Source of the DNA: B10-G9 sp963712165
GTDB taxonomy: Bacteria; Chloroflexota; Anaerolineae; Anaerolineales; UBA11858
Assembly (NCBI GenBank): GCA_963712165.1
Contig: CAVQGY010000002.1
Location: 682,001 to 746,000 of the forward strand
Length of the DNA stretch: 64,000 bases
Reading direction: 5' to 3'
Below, piece after piece: positions 15,645-24,585 of the stretch; position 1 is the stretch's first letter; the number at the start of each line of letters is the position of its first letter. Under the pieces are notes generated by a model, which was not told the origin of the DNA, ran no database searches, and saw only the letters and a list, made by a program, of their open reading frames with translations. A program made the translations under genes and the position numbers.

Positions 15645-17105
15645 ATGCCTATTAATTTTGGCACAGACGGCTGGAGAGCAGTAATATCGGATACATTTAC
15701 CTTTCACAACCTGCGGTTGGTCACCCAGGCAGTTGCGGATGCCATTCATTCTGGCCACTGGTACAGCCAGCGAACAGGCCAACCCGATCCAGTACCAGAC
15801 CGGGTGGTTGTGGGTTTTGATACCAGGTTCCTTTCTGACCGCTATGCGCGGGATGTCGCCCGGGTCATGGCGGCCAATGGTTATACGGTCTATATTGCCC
15901 AGGCAGATTCCTCCACTCCATCGATCTCGTACGCAGTGAAGAACCTGAACGCGATTGCGGGTATTGTCATTACGGCCTCCCACAATGCGCCCCGCTACAA
16001 TGGCTTAAAATTGAAATCCGCCGAGGGATGTTCAGCTTCACCTGAGCAATCTCGCCGGGTAGAGGTTTATCTGAATGACAACCAGGAACGGGGAAGGGGT
16101 CCTAACCTGATGGAGTGGGATCAGGCTGTTGAGCAGGGATTGATTATCGGTTTTAACCCTGTGCCCGATTACTACCAACATTTGAGGACTTTGATTGATT
16201 TTGATTCCATCGCGGCCAATCCTCCCCGGGTTGTTGTGGATTCCATGCACGGTTCCGGCAGAGGACTGATCAAGGGCATCCTTACCGGGACGGGTTGTGA
16301 AGTAATTGAGATCAGAGGCGAGATGAACCCTGGTTTTGGGGGAGCCCATCCTGAACCTATCGGGGCCCATCTGGGTGCATTAGCAGGAGCGATCAGCACC
16401 GGAATGGGCAATATTGGTTTGGCACTGGATGGGGATGGAGACCGGATCGGAGCTATGGATGAAAGGGGGAATTTTGTGGATCCCCATAAGATCATGGCAC
16501 TTGCACTCCGTTACCTGGTTGAAGAACGCGGCTGGCAAGGTCCTGCAGTTCGCACCGTGTCCACCACGCGAATGATTGATCGCCTGGCTGCAAAATATGG
16601 CTTAGACGTGCATGAAACGCCAGTTGGTTTTAACCATATTGCTGATCATATGCTTGCCGAAAACGTGCTTATAGGAGGGGAGGAGTCCGGAGGCATTTCC
16701 ATCCAGGGTAATATCCCGGAAGGTGATGGGGTCCTGATGGGCTTGCTGTTGATAGAAATGGTTGCTGTGTATGGAAAATCGCTTCATACTCTTGTGAAGG
16801 AACTCCTGGAAGAAGTAGGCCCAGCTTTCTATGAACGCAAAGACCAGCGTTTGAAATATCCCATTCAGAAAGAGCGCATGGTCCAGTACCTGATGGACAA
16901 TAAACCGAGTGAAATTGGGGGGATTAAGGTAGACAAGCTAATGACAACGGATGGCGTGAAGTATTTGCTGGCTGATGATTCCTGGCTGCTGATCCGGCCC
17001 TCGGGAACAGAGCCTGTTCTCAGGGTGTATGCTGAAGGCAGGACCGAGGAGATGGTGAAAGCCTTGCTGGGATATGGCGGAGAGGTGGCAGAGGCGGTTA
17101 CCTGA
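15645..17105 (+). CDS. phosphohexomutase (phosphoglucomutase/phosphomannomutase family)
   Basis: Moves phosphate between C1 and C6 of a hexose phosphate, feeding sugar-nucleotide or glycogen pathways. In order: FGTDGWRAVI at the N-terminus, active-site Ser loop ITASHNAPRYNG, metal loop DGDGDRIG, sugar-specificity loop GEESGGIS, and phosphate-binding RPSGTEPVLRVY. The 486-residue length is normal. The sugar loop GEESGG leaves glucose as the likelier substrate, but I cannot separate glucose from mannose. GAGGAG lies nine bases upstream of the ATG, and a strong terminator follows. Confidence 0.93.
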   Translation: MPINFGTDGWRAVISDTFTFHNLRLVTQAVADAIHSGHWYSQRTGQPDPVPDRVVVGFDTRFLSDRYARDVARVMAANGYTVYIAQADSSTPSISYAVKNLNAIAGIVITASHNAPRYNGLKLKSAEGCSASPEQSRRVEVYLNDNQERGRGPNLMEWDQAVEQGLIIGFNPVPDYYQHLRTLIDFDSIAANPPRVVVDSMHGSGRGLIKGILTGTGCEVIEIRGEMNPGFGGAHPEPIGAHLGALAGAISTGMGNIGLALDGDGDRIGAMDERGNFVDPHKIMALALRYLVEERGWQGPAVRTVSTTRMIDRLAAKYGLDVHETPVGFNHIADHMLAENVLIGGEESGGISIQGNIPEGDGVLMGLLLIEMVAVYGKSLHTLVKELLEEVGPAFYERKDQRLKYPIQKERMVQYLMDNKPSEIGGIKVDKLMTTDGVKYLLADDSWLLIRPSGTEPVLRVYAEGRTEEMVKALLGYGGEVAEAVT

Positions 17106-17130
17106 CTTTTTCATTAACTGCAGATTAAAT

Positions 17131-17176
17131 CAACAACCACAGCAAGAAGAGAGGTCTGCTGTGGTTGTTTGTTTTT
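17131..17176 (+). terminator. terminator after the phosphohexomutase gene
   Basis: A 13-bp stem (AACAACCACAGCA with TGCTGTGGTTGTT) followed by TGTTTTT. It may also serve the convergent LPDTG gene. Confidence 0.85.
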
Positions 17177-17208
17177 ATGCAGAGCTGACAGGTATCTGGC
17201 AGGTCCTG

Positions 17209-17811
17209 CTACGCAGTAGAAGTGCGCATCCGCCTGCTGAGGATGATGATCACCAACAAGACACCTGCAATCAGCGCAAGGCCGGGCACCCCAAAATCAT
17301 CTGCAAATCCAGTGTCAGGCAGCGCTGTAGAGGTTGGGATAGGTGTGGGATCATCTGCGGCAGCTTGCTGGGTTAGCAGGGCTGCCACAGTAGCAGTCGC
17401 AGCTGTATCCGGCGTAGAAGGCGTTCCTTCATCAGGAACTGGCGTATTTGTAGGTGCCAGTACTGGAGTGGAGGAGGCAGTTGGGGCAGCAGTGGCTGTC
17501 GCTGAGGGAGGCAGCGTCGCGGTGAATGTAGGCGTAAACGTTATCTGTCTCGCAATCGCTGTTAACTGGGCTCCCTCCGCGATCGCTGTGTTGGTCGCGT
17601 TGATCTCCGCGGCCTGGGTTTGCTGATTCGTGCCCCTGTTGGGCAAGATCAATATTGCATATGCGGCGATGGCCAGCAGAGCGATCAGCAGAATGCCGCC
17701 CAAAATCCCGGCAACAATCAGGAAGGTTCGATTGGATCCTCGGCTGGTCGCTATGGTTGATTCACCGGTCAGATCATCAAAATCCAGACCTTCAAAATCA
17801 TTCGTTCCCAT
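17209..17811 (-). CDS. LPDTG-motif surface protein with N-terminal membrane segment
   Basis: A 200-residue protein. An acidic 27-residue head is followed by a membrane helix (about residues 30-55), a Thr/Ala/Pro-rich linker full of TPT and ATAT runs (about 85-160), and then LPDTGFADDFG, a second hydrophobic helix and an Arg-rich tail (SRRMRTSTA). The last part matches a sortase sorting signal. If cleaved, the chain would be held by the N-terminal helix and linked at the C-terminus. No sortase gene is in the window. Ribosome site GAGGAG. It lies 51 bp after the MutL-type operon on the same strand and may be its last gene. Confidence 0.7.
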   Translation of the reverse strand: MGTNDFEGLDFDDLTGESTIATSRGSNRTFLIVAGILGGILLIALLAIAAYAILILPNRGTNQQTQAAEINATNTAIAEGAQLTAIARQITFTPTFTATLPPSATATAAPTASSTPVLAPTNTPVPDEGTPSTPDTAATATVAALLTQQAAADDPTPIPTSTALPDTGFADDFGVPGLALIAGVLLVIIILSRRMRTSTA

Positions 17812-17862
17812 AATCTTCTCTCCTCAACTCACCCTGTCAGTTCGTAAATAAATTGGCAGGCA

Positions 17863-18921
17863 TTATTCCTCGATGATTTCCATATTCGTCAGTGGTATTT
17901 CTGTTATCTCACCTCCACCCAGACTGACAGAAGCGACTCTAGTTGATATTCCGCTGGGCAAGGTCCTCTTTTGGGGCAATATCTCTTCTATCTTCCCGAT
18001 CCTTGAGGCCAAAAGGCCATTATTAATGATAACCTTTTTTCCGGCTTTGAGTGTATCTGTTTCAGGAGGGGGATCCAGATCTGCTAGTGTTGTATGACTG
18101 ATGATCAGTTCAGGGTAATTCCCCATGAAAGGATCATATACCTGGGCATTGAGAGCGACGTTCTTATCCTTATTGGTGATGATGATTTTTTCAGCCACCC
18201 TGTTCATTGGTTTGGCGCCGAACCCATCAATAATCATGATCGGGAAATCAGCAGCCTTAGCGAGAGGGATAAGTGCTGAGGACATACTGCCCAAGATCAA
18301 GCCTTTGATGGGGATATTACTCGCGGCTTCCAATACATTGGGATTGCGGCAGAAACCAGCAGTTAAGATCGCGCCCCGGAATCCAATATTGAGCTGTTCA
18401 GGTACCAACTCTTGGAGCAGGTCACTGCTGACCGGCTGCATGATCCCATAAGTGATTTTGCCATTTCCCCAGATGCCTTGAACCAATGCTCCTCGGGTTT
18501 CTATGATCGCTCCCCTCTCAGGGATGATATTGGTGACTGTGCCTTCCATGCCCGATTGCAGTTCATAGGTTGGCGATTCGACTTCGAAGAGCACTTTTCC
18601 TTCTCCGGCTATTTTCACCACTCCTGACCGGGGAGCCCGGATGACCCGTTTAAGCATGCCGACTGGGCCGGCGATAATGTCACCTTTGACCAACTCTTCA
18701 CCAGATCTCCGTAAGAGAAGCTCATCTGCTTTAGCGGGGGATACCCGTAAACCCTGGCCGATATCGAATAAAATGAATTCGGGAGCCATGGGGGCGACAA
18801 CGATCACATCAGTAGGTGCGACCTTCTGCATACGCCTGACCAGAACCTCACCAGGTACGGGCAAAACCCGTTCCCGCTTGATGCTTGTAAGCTCATGGTA
18901 GTGTTTAACTCTGGTGATCAT
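17863..18921 (-). CDS. uncharacterised protein with C-terminal KOW-like domain, in the MutL-type ASKHA operon
   Basis: A 352-residue protein without signal peptide. The N-terminal half is beta-rich with a carrier-domain-like stretch (APRSGVVKIAGEGKVLFEVE). The middle is alpha/beta (RGAILTAGFCRNPN, IKGLILGSMSSALIPLA). The C-terminus (KAGKKVIINNGLLASRIGKI, then LPSG... and EIPLTNMEII) looks like a KOW/SH3-type barrel. It follows the MutL-like gene by 18 bp. I do not recognise a characterised family. The steady pairing with an ASKHA ATPase suggests a partner or substrate-binding subunit (inference). Confidence 0.7.
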   Translation of the reverse strand: MITRVKHYHELTSIKRERVLPVPGEVLVRRMQKVAPTDVIVVAPMAPEFILFDIGQGLRVSPAKADELLLRRSGEELVKGDIIAGPVGMLKRVIRAPRSGVVKIAGEGKVLFEVESPTYELQSGMEGTVTNIIPERGAIIETRGALVQGIWGNGKITYGIMQPVSSDLLQELVPEQLNIGFRGAILTAGFCRNPNVLEAASNIPIKGLILGSMSSALIPLAKAADFPIMIIDGFGAKPMNRVAEKIIITNKDKNVALNAQVYDPFMGNYPELIISHTTLADLDPPPETDTLKAGKKVIINNGLLASRIGKIEEILPQKRTLPSGISTRVASVSLGGGEITEIPLTNMEIIEE

Positions 18922-18939
18922 CTTATCTGCAGCTCACTT

Positions 18940-20697
18940 TCAGTTATATTTCTGGTAAGTTTTTCTCCAGACCTCGTTCCTGGTGATGTTTTTCTCCTCA
19001 TCTGGATAGAATTGGAGAGGACGGCCCCTGGCATCAACGATGATACCCAGGACGCCGCCAACGGCATTTACTTTCCCAGATTTGCCCGGTCCTCCCATGC
19101 CAATATCGAATCGATGCAGGGGGCGAAGATGGAGGGAAACCTTCTCACCCATTTCCACTGGCAGAATAGTCAGAGATCCAAACTTGATGTCTCGGGTGAT
19201 TAGTCTGCCATCCTCTCGGTAAAGGCGGATGCGGAGAACGGGTGTTTCAGGTCGAGCTAAGCCTATTGGTGCAATTATCGTGCCTAAATTCAGGAAGGTA
19301 TTGGATTCTATCACCTGGACAGCCAATAACGGGTTAATCTCAGCCAAAGCGCCCAATCCGGGCAATAAACTGTTATGGTCCAGGGCCAGTGTTGTAACCC
19401 CGGTAGGTTGCAGGCCATCCAGTAGAATGGATAAACTCTGATAGCGTTTTGGGGCTTCAGTTAGAATTCTACCCGCCCCAATGATGGGCTCTACAGCAGG
19501 CAGCAGGATTCCCAGGGAGTCGATCTGTTTTTCCAGGCTGGGAATCAGATCCAATGCCCCCATACGCAGGGCCTGCTTGGCGAGCGCCATTTCAATTTCA
19601 AGATGATCTTCCTCCGTTGGGAGCGAGTCCGGGTAGGTGGATTTGCTGTAAATATAGTCCCGGATGAGATTATCTGGCAACTTGCGGGGTAGCCAACGCT
19701 TGATCTCTTCCAATGAGGATTTTTCCAGCACACCAGCCGCTCCGCCGCCAACTCCAGAATTGGGATACACTCGCAGGGTCTCTTCGCCGTGGAATGCGGC
19801 AGCCAGGATGGTGGATTCAGATCCGACATCGACGCCCAAAACACCTTTTTCCGGTTCATATTTCTCACTCAGAAATCTGATGACCCTTCCTACCGCAGAC
19901 GCCGTAGACGTGAAATACCCATCGGTCCATGAAAGGACTTCACGTAAGCCGCCGGATTGTTTTCTCCGAACATCCGAGTAGATTTCGTTAAGATCCTTTT
20001 GAGCAGGGCGGAAATTAGAGATTCCCAGCACTGGTTGGATATTAGGAGAGATATGCAGCTTGCTGATCTTCTCCAGGCCAACTTTCACTTCATCTTGCAG
20101 CTTATCATTCCCGCAGAACAGAATATGGGGTCGCTGGTTTTCATCCAGCATATAACTTGACAATCCAATGCTTTCCAATATGCTCAGCAGAGATTGGGTT
20201 GCCCCACCATTTGTGCCGCCGGTAATGATGATCAGATCCGGGCGCTTTTTGGTCAGGAGATTGATTCTATCTGTGGCTGTCCGATGATCATTGAGAGATA
20301 ATTCTGCGATTACCTTCGTGTAGGAGGTTTGGGCCAGCCGGCGGGCGTTCTTCAAGGATACATTATCCAGCAATCCCACAGTGACAACAGATATAGGATT
20401 TCCGGCAGACATGGTAGCGACCATGATATCTGCTCCTTGGTTATCCTGCGTGCTGGGAATGATTACCCCTTCTTTGTCGCTTAATAAGGTTCGCCCCGTA
20501 TAATATTGAAGCTTTTCCAGGGAACTCCAGATACCCTCCGTGACATCAAATTTGGGAGCTCCGGCGGTTGTCGGCGCAGTCCCTACTCCGATTAATCGGT
20601 ACTTCCCGCTGACAACATCAAATAACAAAGAGCGAGTGATGGTTGTGCCAATATCGACAGCGAGGGCTGATTTTGCAATCAGGGTGGTTGTATCCAT
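18940..20697 (-). CDS. MutL-type ASKHA ATPase (glutamate mutase L family, PF13941-like)
   Basis: A 585-residue protein with two actin/Hsp70-like phosphate loops: ALAVDIGTTITRSLLFD near the N-terminus and VLGVDVGSESTILAA near residue 280. In Clostridium the related protein MutL is encoded beside the B12-dependent glutamate mutase subunits (GlmS/GlmE) and is thought to be a chaperone-like factor. No mutase subunits are present here; the gene instead sits among membrane proteins and a zinc-ribbon scaffold. It is unrelated to the mismatch-repair protein MutL. Family call is good; role in this operon is unknown. Confidence 0.85.
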   Translation of the reverse strand: MDTTTLIAKSALAVDIGTTITRSLLFDVVSGKYRLIGVGTAPTTAGAPKFDVTEGIWSSLEKLQYYTGRTLLSDKEGVIIPSTQDNQGADIMVATMSAGNPISVVTVGLLDNVSLKNARRLAQTSYTKVIAELSLNDHRTATDRINLLTKKRPDLIIITGGTNGGATQSLLSILESIGLSSYMLDENQRPHILFCGNDKLQDEVKVGLEKISKLHISPNIQPVLGISNFRPAQKDLNEIYSDVRRKQSGGLREVLSWTDGYFTSTASAVGRVIRFLSEKYEPEKGVLGVDVGSESTILAAAFHGEETLRVYPNSGVGGGAAGVLEKSSLEEIKRWLPRKLPDNLIRDYIYSKSTYPDSLPTEEDHLEIEMALAKQALRMGALDLIPSLEKQIDSLGILLPAVEPIIGAGRILTEAPKRYQSLSILLDGLQPTGVTTLALDHNSLLPGLGALAEINPLLAVQVIESNTFLNLGTIIAPIGLARPETPVLRIRLYREDGRLITRDIKFGSLTILPVEMGEKVSLHLRPLHRFDIGMGGPGKSGKVNAVGGVLGIIVDARGRPLQFYPDEEKNITRNEVWRKTYQKYN

Positions 20698-20702
20698 GTA
20701 TC

Positions 20703-21407
20703 CTACAGTGGTGAAAATAATTGAAAACCAATGCTATTAAGGAAATTCCACACAAAAGACAGACGTTCAATCAGAGCTGATAGTGCAGTCAAGAACACAC
20801 CGGCATACAGGGCTCCAAAAGTGATAGATAAGAAGATCTTTCCGATCTGGCTGATACTTTCAATGATAGGCAGTCGCTTATCTGTTCGACCGGGAATATC
20901 TTGAGTCCCAAAATGGAAATAGATCAAGGTTGTAAGGGTCCCCACTACAACAATAAGCCCATTGATGATCTGGCCCCATCTGTTGCCAGCTATAGCATAT
21001 GTGGAAGGATCCACGCTATTGATGGTACCCAGGATTTGAGGGAAAAGGGTTCCTGTGATCGCTCCTCCCACAGCAGCTGCTGCACCGATGCCGACCAGTA
21101 AAGCCACAGACCAATTCCCGTACTTCCTAAGAGGAGTAATTTTAAATATCAAGAATATGCTGGGGATGAACAATAAGATCGATAATATTCTCTCTCCCTG
21201 TGAGTCTCCGAACAGCGGTATGATCAACCGGGGAATTAAGACATTATTAACCGTGACCAGGGCAACATATGCAGCAGATACGCCGATAAATATATGGACG
21301 GCCAGCTTGAAGAATGGGTTATCTCCCAGTAAGTAGCTGAACACCAGGATGGTCAATAAGAATCCCAATGTCAATCCGATGAAGTCCAGCAGGTTGGCCG
21401 ATGTCAC
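20703..21407 (-). CDS. polytopic membrane protein in the MutL-type ASKHA operon
   Basis: A 234-residue protein with about six membrane segments (for example GLTLGFLLTILVFSYLLG, then IFIGVSAAYVALVTV, then SVALLVGIGAAAAVGGAITG). It overlaps the stop of the upstream zinc-ribbon gene by four bases (ATGA) and lies five bases before the MutL-type gene. No catalytic motif or transporter signature is visible. Function unknown. Confidence 0.75.
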   Translation of the reverse strand: MTSANLLDFIGLTLGFLLTILVFSYLLGDNPFFKLAVHIFIGVSAAYVALVTVNNVLIPRLIIPLFGDSQGERILSILLFIPSIFLIFKITPLRKYGNWSVALLVGIGAAAAVGGAITGTLFPQILGTINSVDPSTYAIAGNRWGQIINGLIVVVGTLTTLIYFHFGTQDIPGRTDKRLPIIESISQIGKIFLSITFGALYAGVFLTALSALIERLSFVWNFLNSIGFQLFSPL

Positions 21408-24400
21408 TTCGATTCTCCTCCAAACTTGTCTTTGTCCTTGCGGCGAGAGAATAGGGATAAGACGCCATTTGCTAACCCGCCAATGAATATGATCGCGACA
21501 CTGATAACGATGCCTATATTAAAAGGCAGCCAATTCAGATGGGCGAGATAAGGTCTTTCAGTGAGCACTTCATAATTCATGCTATCAATGATACCGGCCA
21601 CATAACCGCTTACCTGTCGGGGGGAAGTCCTGAAATAGGGTTGTATTAATGGTTCGACTTGGGCGCTGACAACCATGGTGAGTGGCGTGTCGTCCAGACG
21701 CGTTCCCACCTGCTCGATCCAGATCTTTGCTGTATTGGGATCATCCGTTATCACCAGGATCATCTTGAAATCCTCGATCCCATCGATACTGATCAGGGGA
21801 GGGGAATCCCAGGCATTGCTGCCATCAAAAGCAAGAGGGATGATCTTCTCGGGAGCGATTAAGAAACTCAACAACCCGGCAGACTCTCCTGGCAAATACC
21901 CCAAATTGATATATTTTTGGGTGTGAAGATAATTATGCCGACTTTGGGTTGTGTCCAGGAAATGTTCTGCAAGTGCGGGGCCTGTTGGCTGGGTGGAGAT
22001 AAATGTGAGGTAAGTGCCCTGTTCCAATAAATGGTCTACGACTGTGGCAGCGGCTGTATGCAGCTCACCTGCTGATGCCGGTTGATAATCAAACGCGATC
22101 AGGACGGGCTGCCCATCGAAGAGTATTTCAATTTCATCGTAGAGGGCACCGAATCCAGTTCCCTGCACTTGAGCGGCGGTCAGGGGTTCTGCTTCGATCG
22201 AGCCGCTGAAGATCACTGTGCCCAGAATGCCGACCAACATGATTATGGAGATCACCCAGCGCAGTGCACGCTGGGTTTTTGGAGGAGATGGCAGCCGAAT
22301 CGATTTGGATTTATTCTCATCCCCGACCAATTTCTTAATCAGATCTACATATTCCTGTTGGCTCTTTGTGGCCAGCAGGTCGAGTGGTTTCTGAATTGCC
22401 TGATCCATATCAATTCCGATTTCAGCTTCAGCCGGAAGCACACTGGGTATGCCTGCCAGTGGGCCGTAGTTTTCAATATACTCTTCATCATCATCAAGTC
22501 CAGATGTGTCAGAGGATTCCACCACCGGGCGCATGGCTTCAACCCACCCCGGGAGTTCGCCATGGGCTAGGTTTTCACCGATGACCTGTTTTACCTCTCC
22601 TGAAGACGAGGCGGTTAACCAACTGGGAAGCTCCTCGCTGAAGAGGTCATCAAAAATTTCCTCTTCGATCTGGAAAGGTTCGATTTCCTCTTCAGAAATT
22701 GCAGCGGATTTATCCTGCTGGCGCTTTTGTTCTTTCTTCTTTTCTTCTGCCCAGGAGGGGAATTTGATCTGCTGAGAATCGCTCAGTCCAGGATCAGGTC
22801 TTTCCTTACCACCAGTGATTACCGTGTCATCGAGGGAATCTGTGGTGACCTTGGGTCGATATTCCTCGTTTGTGAGATCCTTCTTTCGCAAAAACTCGTT
22901 GAGGGAATCATCATCATCAAGCTGCAGCCAATCCGGGACATCATCCGATGACTCTTGGTCTTCTCCCGCAAATTCGGCGGTCTTCCCGGTTACAGACAGC
23001 CAATCCGGGAATGAGGAATCCTCATCGACAAGATCGCTGCTTTTATTGAGCCTTTTGATTTTATCCAGCCAATCGGTCTGGGGTTTATCTGGCTCGGAGG
23101 TTGATTCGGGTTCCGACACAGCTTTTTGCCTGGATCCTGGATCCTGGAGCATGTCCAGCCAACCGGCATCCTCTCCATCCCCTTCCGGCATGATTTCTTG
23201 ATCACTTTCGCCGTCGGCAAGATCAGCGGTTGGACCGGGATCAAGGAAACTCAAGTCCTCAGTGGCATCAGGTTGGGAGAGTTCGGGAGTCCTTTCCAGA
23301 TCTTCTTGACCATATCCAGGATCGAGAAAGTCCAGATCTCCAGCATCCATGGTTTCAGCAGGGCCTGCTTCTGTCGGCTCCCCGGGTGATGGGGAAGATT
23401 CCATAAAATCCCACTCGCCGACATCTATGGAATCAGCTGGAGAATCCCCTTCAGGTTGCTCCGGTGTTGGTGATGGATCGAGGAAATCCCATTCTCCCAC
23501 ATCCAGAGATTCAGCTGGCTGATCCTCTACCGGCTTCTCCGGTTCTGGGGTTGGAACAAGGAAGTCCCATTCTCCGGCATCCAGGGATTCAGCTGGCTGA
23601 TCCTCTACCGGCTTCTCCGGCTCTGGGGTCGGAGCAAGGAAGTCCCATTCTCCAGCGTCCAGGGATTCAGCTGGCTGATCCTCTACCGGCTTCTCCGGTT
23701 CTGGAGTCGGAGCAAGGAAGTCCCACTCTCCGGCATCCAGGGATTCAGCTGGCTGATCCTCTACCGGCGTATCAAGCGTATGAAGAGGTGAACTATCGGA
23801 CAGCAGCTCATCCCTGGTGAAGAGAGGATCAATATCGGGATCATCATCTGCCAGGGTGAATTCGCTTGTTGGTGTGGGGGGTTCTGCGAATGGGTCCTGC
23901 TCCGGGCTGTATGGTTCGCCGCTTTTCTCCTCACTGGCAGAGGGTTCCAGGAATGGGTCAGGGCTCTTAAAGGGATCGTCAGCAAAAAAATCATTCAAAC
24001 GGGAGATATCATCTGCATCGCCATCTTTGGGTTGAGTCTCAGGTGTCAGATAGTCATCCAGGCGGGAGAAATCATCTTCCGGTTCTGTGTAAAGGCTTGC
24101 GGTTGATAGGAGTGTTTCTTCTGATGGCTCTTCAGATGATAGATAATCGTTGAGCCGCGAGAAGTCATCCTCCTCAACGATTTCAGATTTCAGGTCCGCT
24201 GTTGGACCTTCTACTGGAAGATAATCATCCAGCCTGGATCCTCCGTTCAGAGGTTCAGTATCTTGAGGGTCAATCTGGGTTGGACCTTCAGGGTCGTCGG
24301 CAAATAAACTCTCCAACCGAGAATCCCCATTCAGGAAGTCATCAGTTTGGAGGTCTTCCAGCCTATAGGGTTGTAGATCCTCTTCAGGTGCTGGTACGAG

Positions 24401-24583
24401 GCTGTCCAGCCGGGAGGCATCATCCATTGATTCAGTAGGTTGGCTGCCGAGGAAGTCGTCCCCCGGCGCGACCGACTCGCCCTCAACACGCAGTGCGCCA
24501 TCCAGGGGATTACTGCAGAAATCGCAAAACTCGCGATGTTCGCTGTTCGGTTTTCCACAAGTTGGACACAGGACATCAGCCAT
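21404..24583 (-). CDS. zinc-ribbon, acidic repeat-rich scaffold protein with C-terminal membrane helices
   Basis: A 1059-residue acidic protein. It opens with a zinc ribbon (CPTCGK ... CDFCSN, residues 6-23). Residues about 55-225 hold six copies of a D-D/G-x-S-R-L-x-x-[YLF] motif (SRLDDYL, SRLNDYL, SRLESLF). Residues about 273-428 are six tandem 26-residue units with the core AESLDAGEWDFL. Residues about 480-720 carry repeated PDWL/PSWL-type motifs (FPDWLSV, VPDWLQL, LPSWLTA, LPGWVEA). A first membrane helix (WVISIIMLVGILGTVIF) and a last one (about residues 1025-1045) flank an extracytoplasmic domain. It looks like a long disordered cytoplasmic hub tethered to the membrane. Function not known. 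Confidence 0.8.
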   Translation of the reverse strand: MADVLCPTCGKPNSEHREFCDFCSNPLDGALRVEGESVAPGDDFLGSQPTESMDDASRLDSLVPAPEEDLQPYRLEDLQTDDFLNGDSRLESLFADDPEGPTQIDPQDTEPLNGGSRLDDYLPVEGPTADLKSEIVEEDDFSRLNDYLSSEEPSEETLLSTASLYTEPEDDFSRLDDYLTPETQPKDGDADDISRLNDFFADDPFKSPDPFLEPSASEEKSGEPYSPEQDPFAEPPTPTSEFTLADDDPDIDPLFTRDELLSDSSPLHTLDTPVEDQPAESLDAGEWDFLAPTPEPEKPVEDQPAESLDAGEWDFLAPTPEPEKPVEDQPAESLDAGEWDFLVPTPEPEKPVEDQPAESLDVGEWDFLDPSPTPEQPEGDSPADSIDVGEWDFMESSPSPGEPTEAGPAETMDAGDLDFLDPGYGQEDLERTPELSQPDATEDLSFLDPGPTADLADGESDQEIMPEGDGEDAGWLDMLQDPGSRQKAVSEPESTSEPDKPQTDWLDKIKRLNKSSDLVDEDSSFPDWLSVTGKTAEFAGEDQESSDDVPDWLQLDDDDSLNEFLRKKDLTNEEYRPKVTTDSLDDTVITGGKERPDPGLSDSQQIKFPSWAEEKKKEQKRQQDKSAAISEEEIEPFQIEEEIFDDLFSEELPSWLTASSSGEVKQVIGENLAHGELPGWVEAMRPVVESSDTSGLDDDEEYIENYGPLAGIPSVLPAEAEIGIDMDQAIQKPLDLLATKSQQEYVDLIKKLVGDENKSKSIRLPSPPKTQRALRWVISIIMLVGILGTVIFSGSIEAEPLTAAQVQGTGFGALYDEIEILFDGQPVLIAFDYQPASAGELHTAAATVVDHLLEQGTYLTFISTQPTGPALAEHFLDTTQSRHNYLHTQKYINLGYLPGESAGLLSFLIAPEKIIPLAFDGSNAWDSPPLISIDGIEDFKMILVITDDPNTAKIWIEQVGTRLDDTPLTMVVSAQVEPLIQPYFRTSPRQVSGYVAGIIDSMNYEVLTERPYLAHLNWLPFNIGIVISVAIIFIGGLANGVLSLFSRRKDKDKFGGESK
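23300..23767 (-). repeat. six tandem 78-bp coding repeats inside the scaffold gene
   Basis: Unit starts recur exactly every 78 bp (the string GATTCAGCTGGCTGATCCTC begins at 23508, 23586, 23664 and 23742). The four units nearest the N-terminus are nearly identical at DNA level; the last two are diverged. Each encodes a 26-residue unit, so the reading frame is kept. Confidence 0.85.
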
Positions 24584-24585
24584 GA

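Noticed and set aside
16021..16080. Possible dispersed-repeat insertion (SPEQSRRVE) in the phosphohexomutase
   Set aside because: The same segment aligns with normal family sequence after the Ser loop (GGSA-PE-TRR-type), so it is native.
18940..20697. Mismatch-repair MutL
   Set aside because: No GHKL ATPase motifs. The phosphate loops are ASKHA type, as in the glutamate-mutase-linked MutL.
22082..22570. 162-codon plus-strand frame inside the scaffold gene
   Set aside because: A shadow of the minus-strand scaffold frame, with no ribosome site or domain.
23300..23767. Tandem repeats as a CRISPR array
   Set aside because: The units are 78 bp, head to tail without spacers, and encode 26-residue protein repeats in frame.
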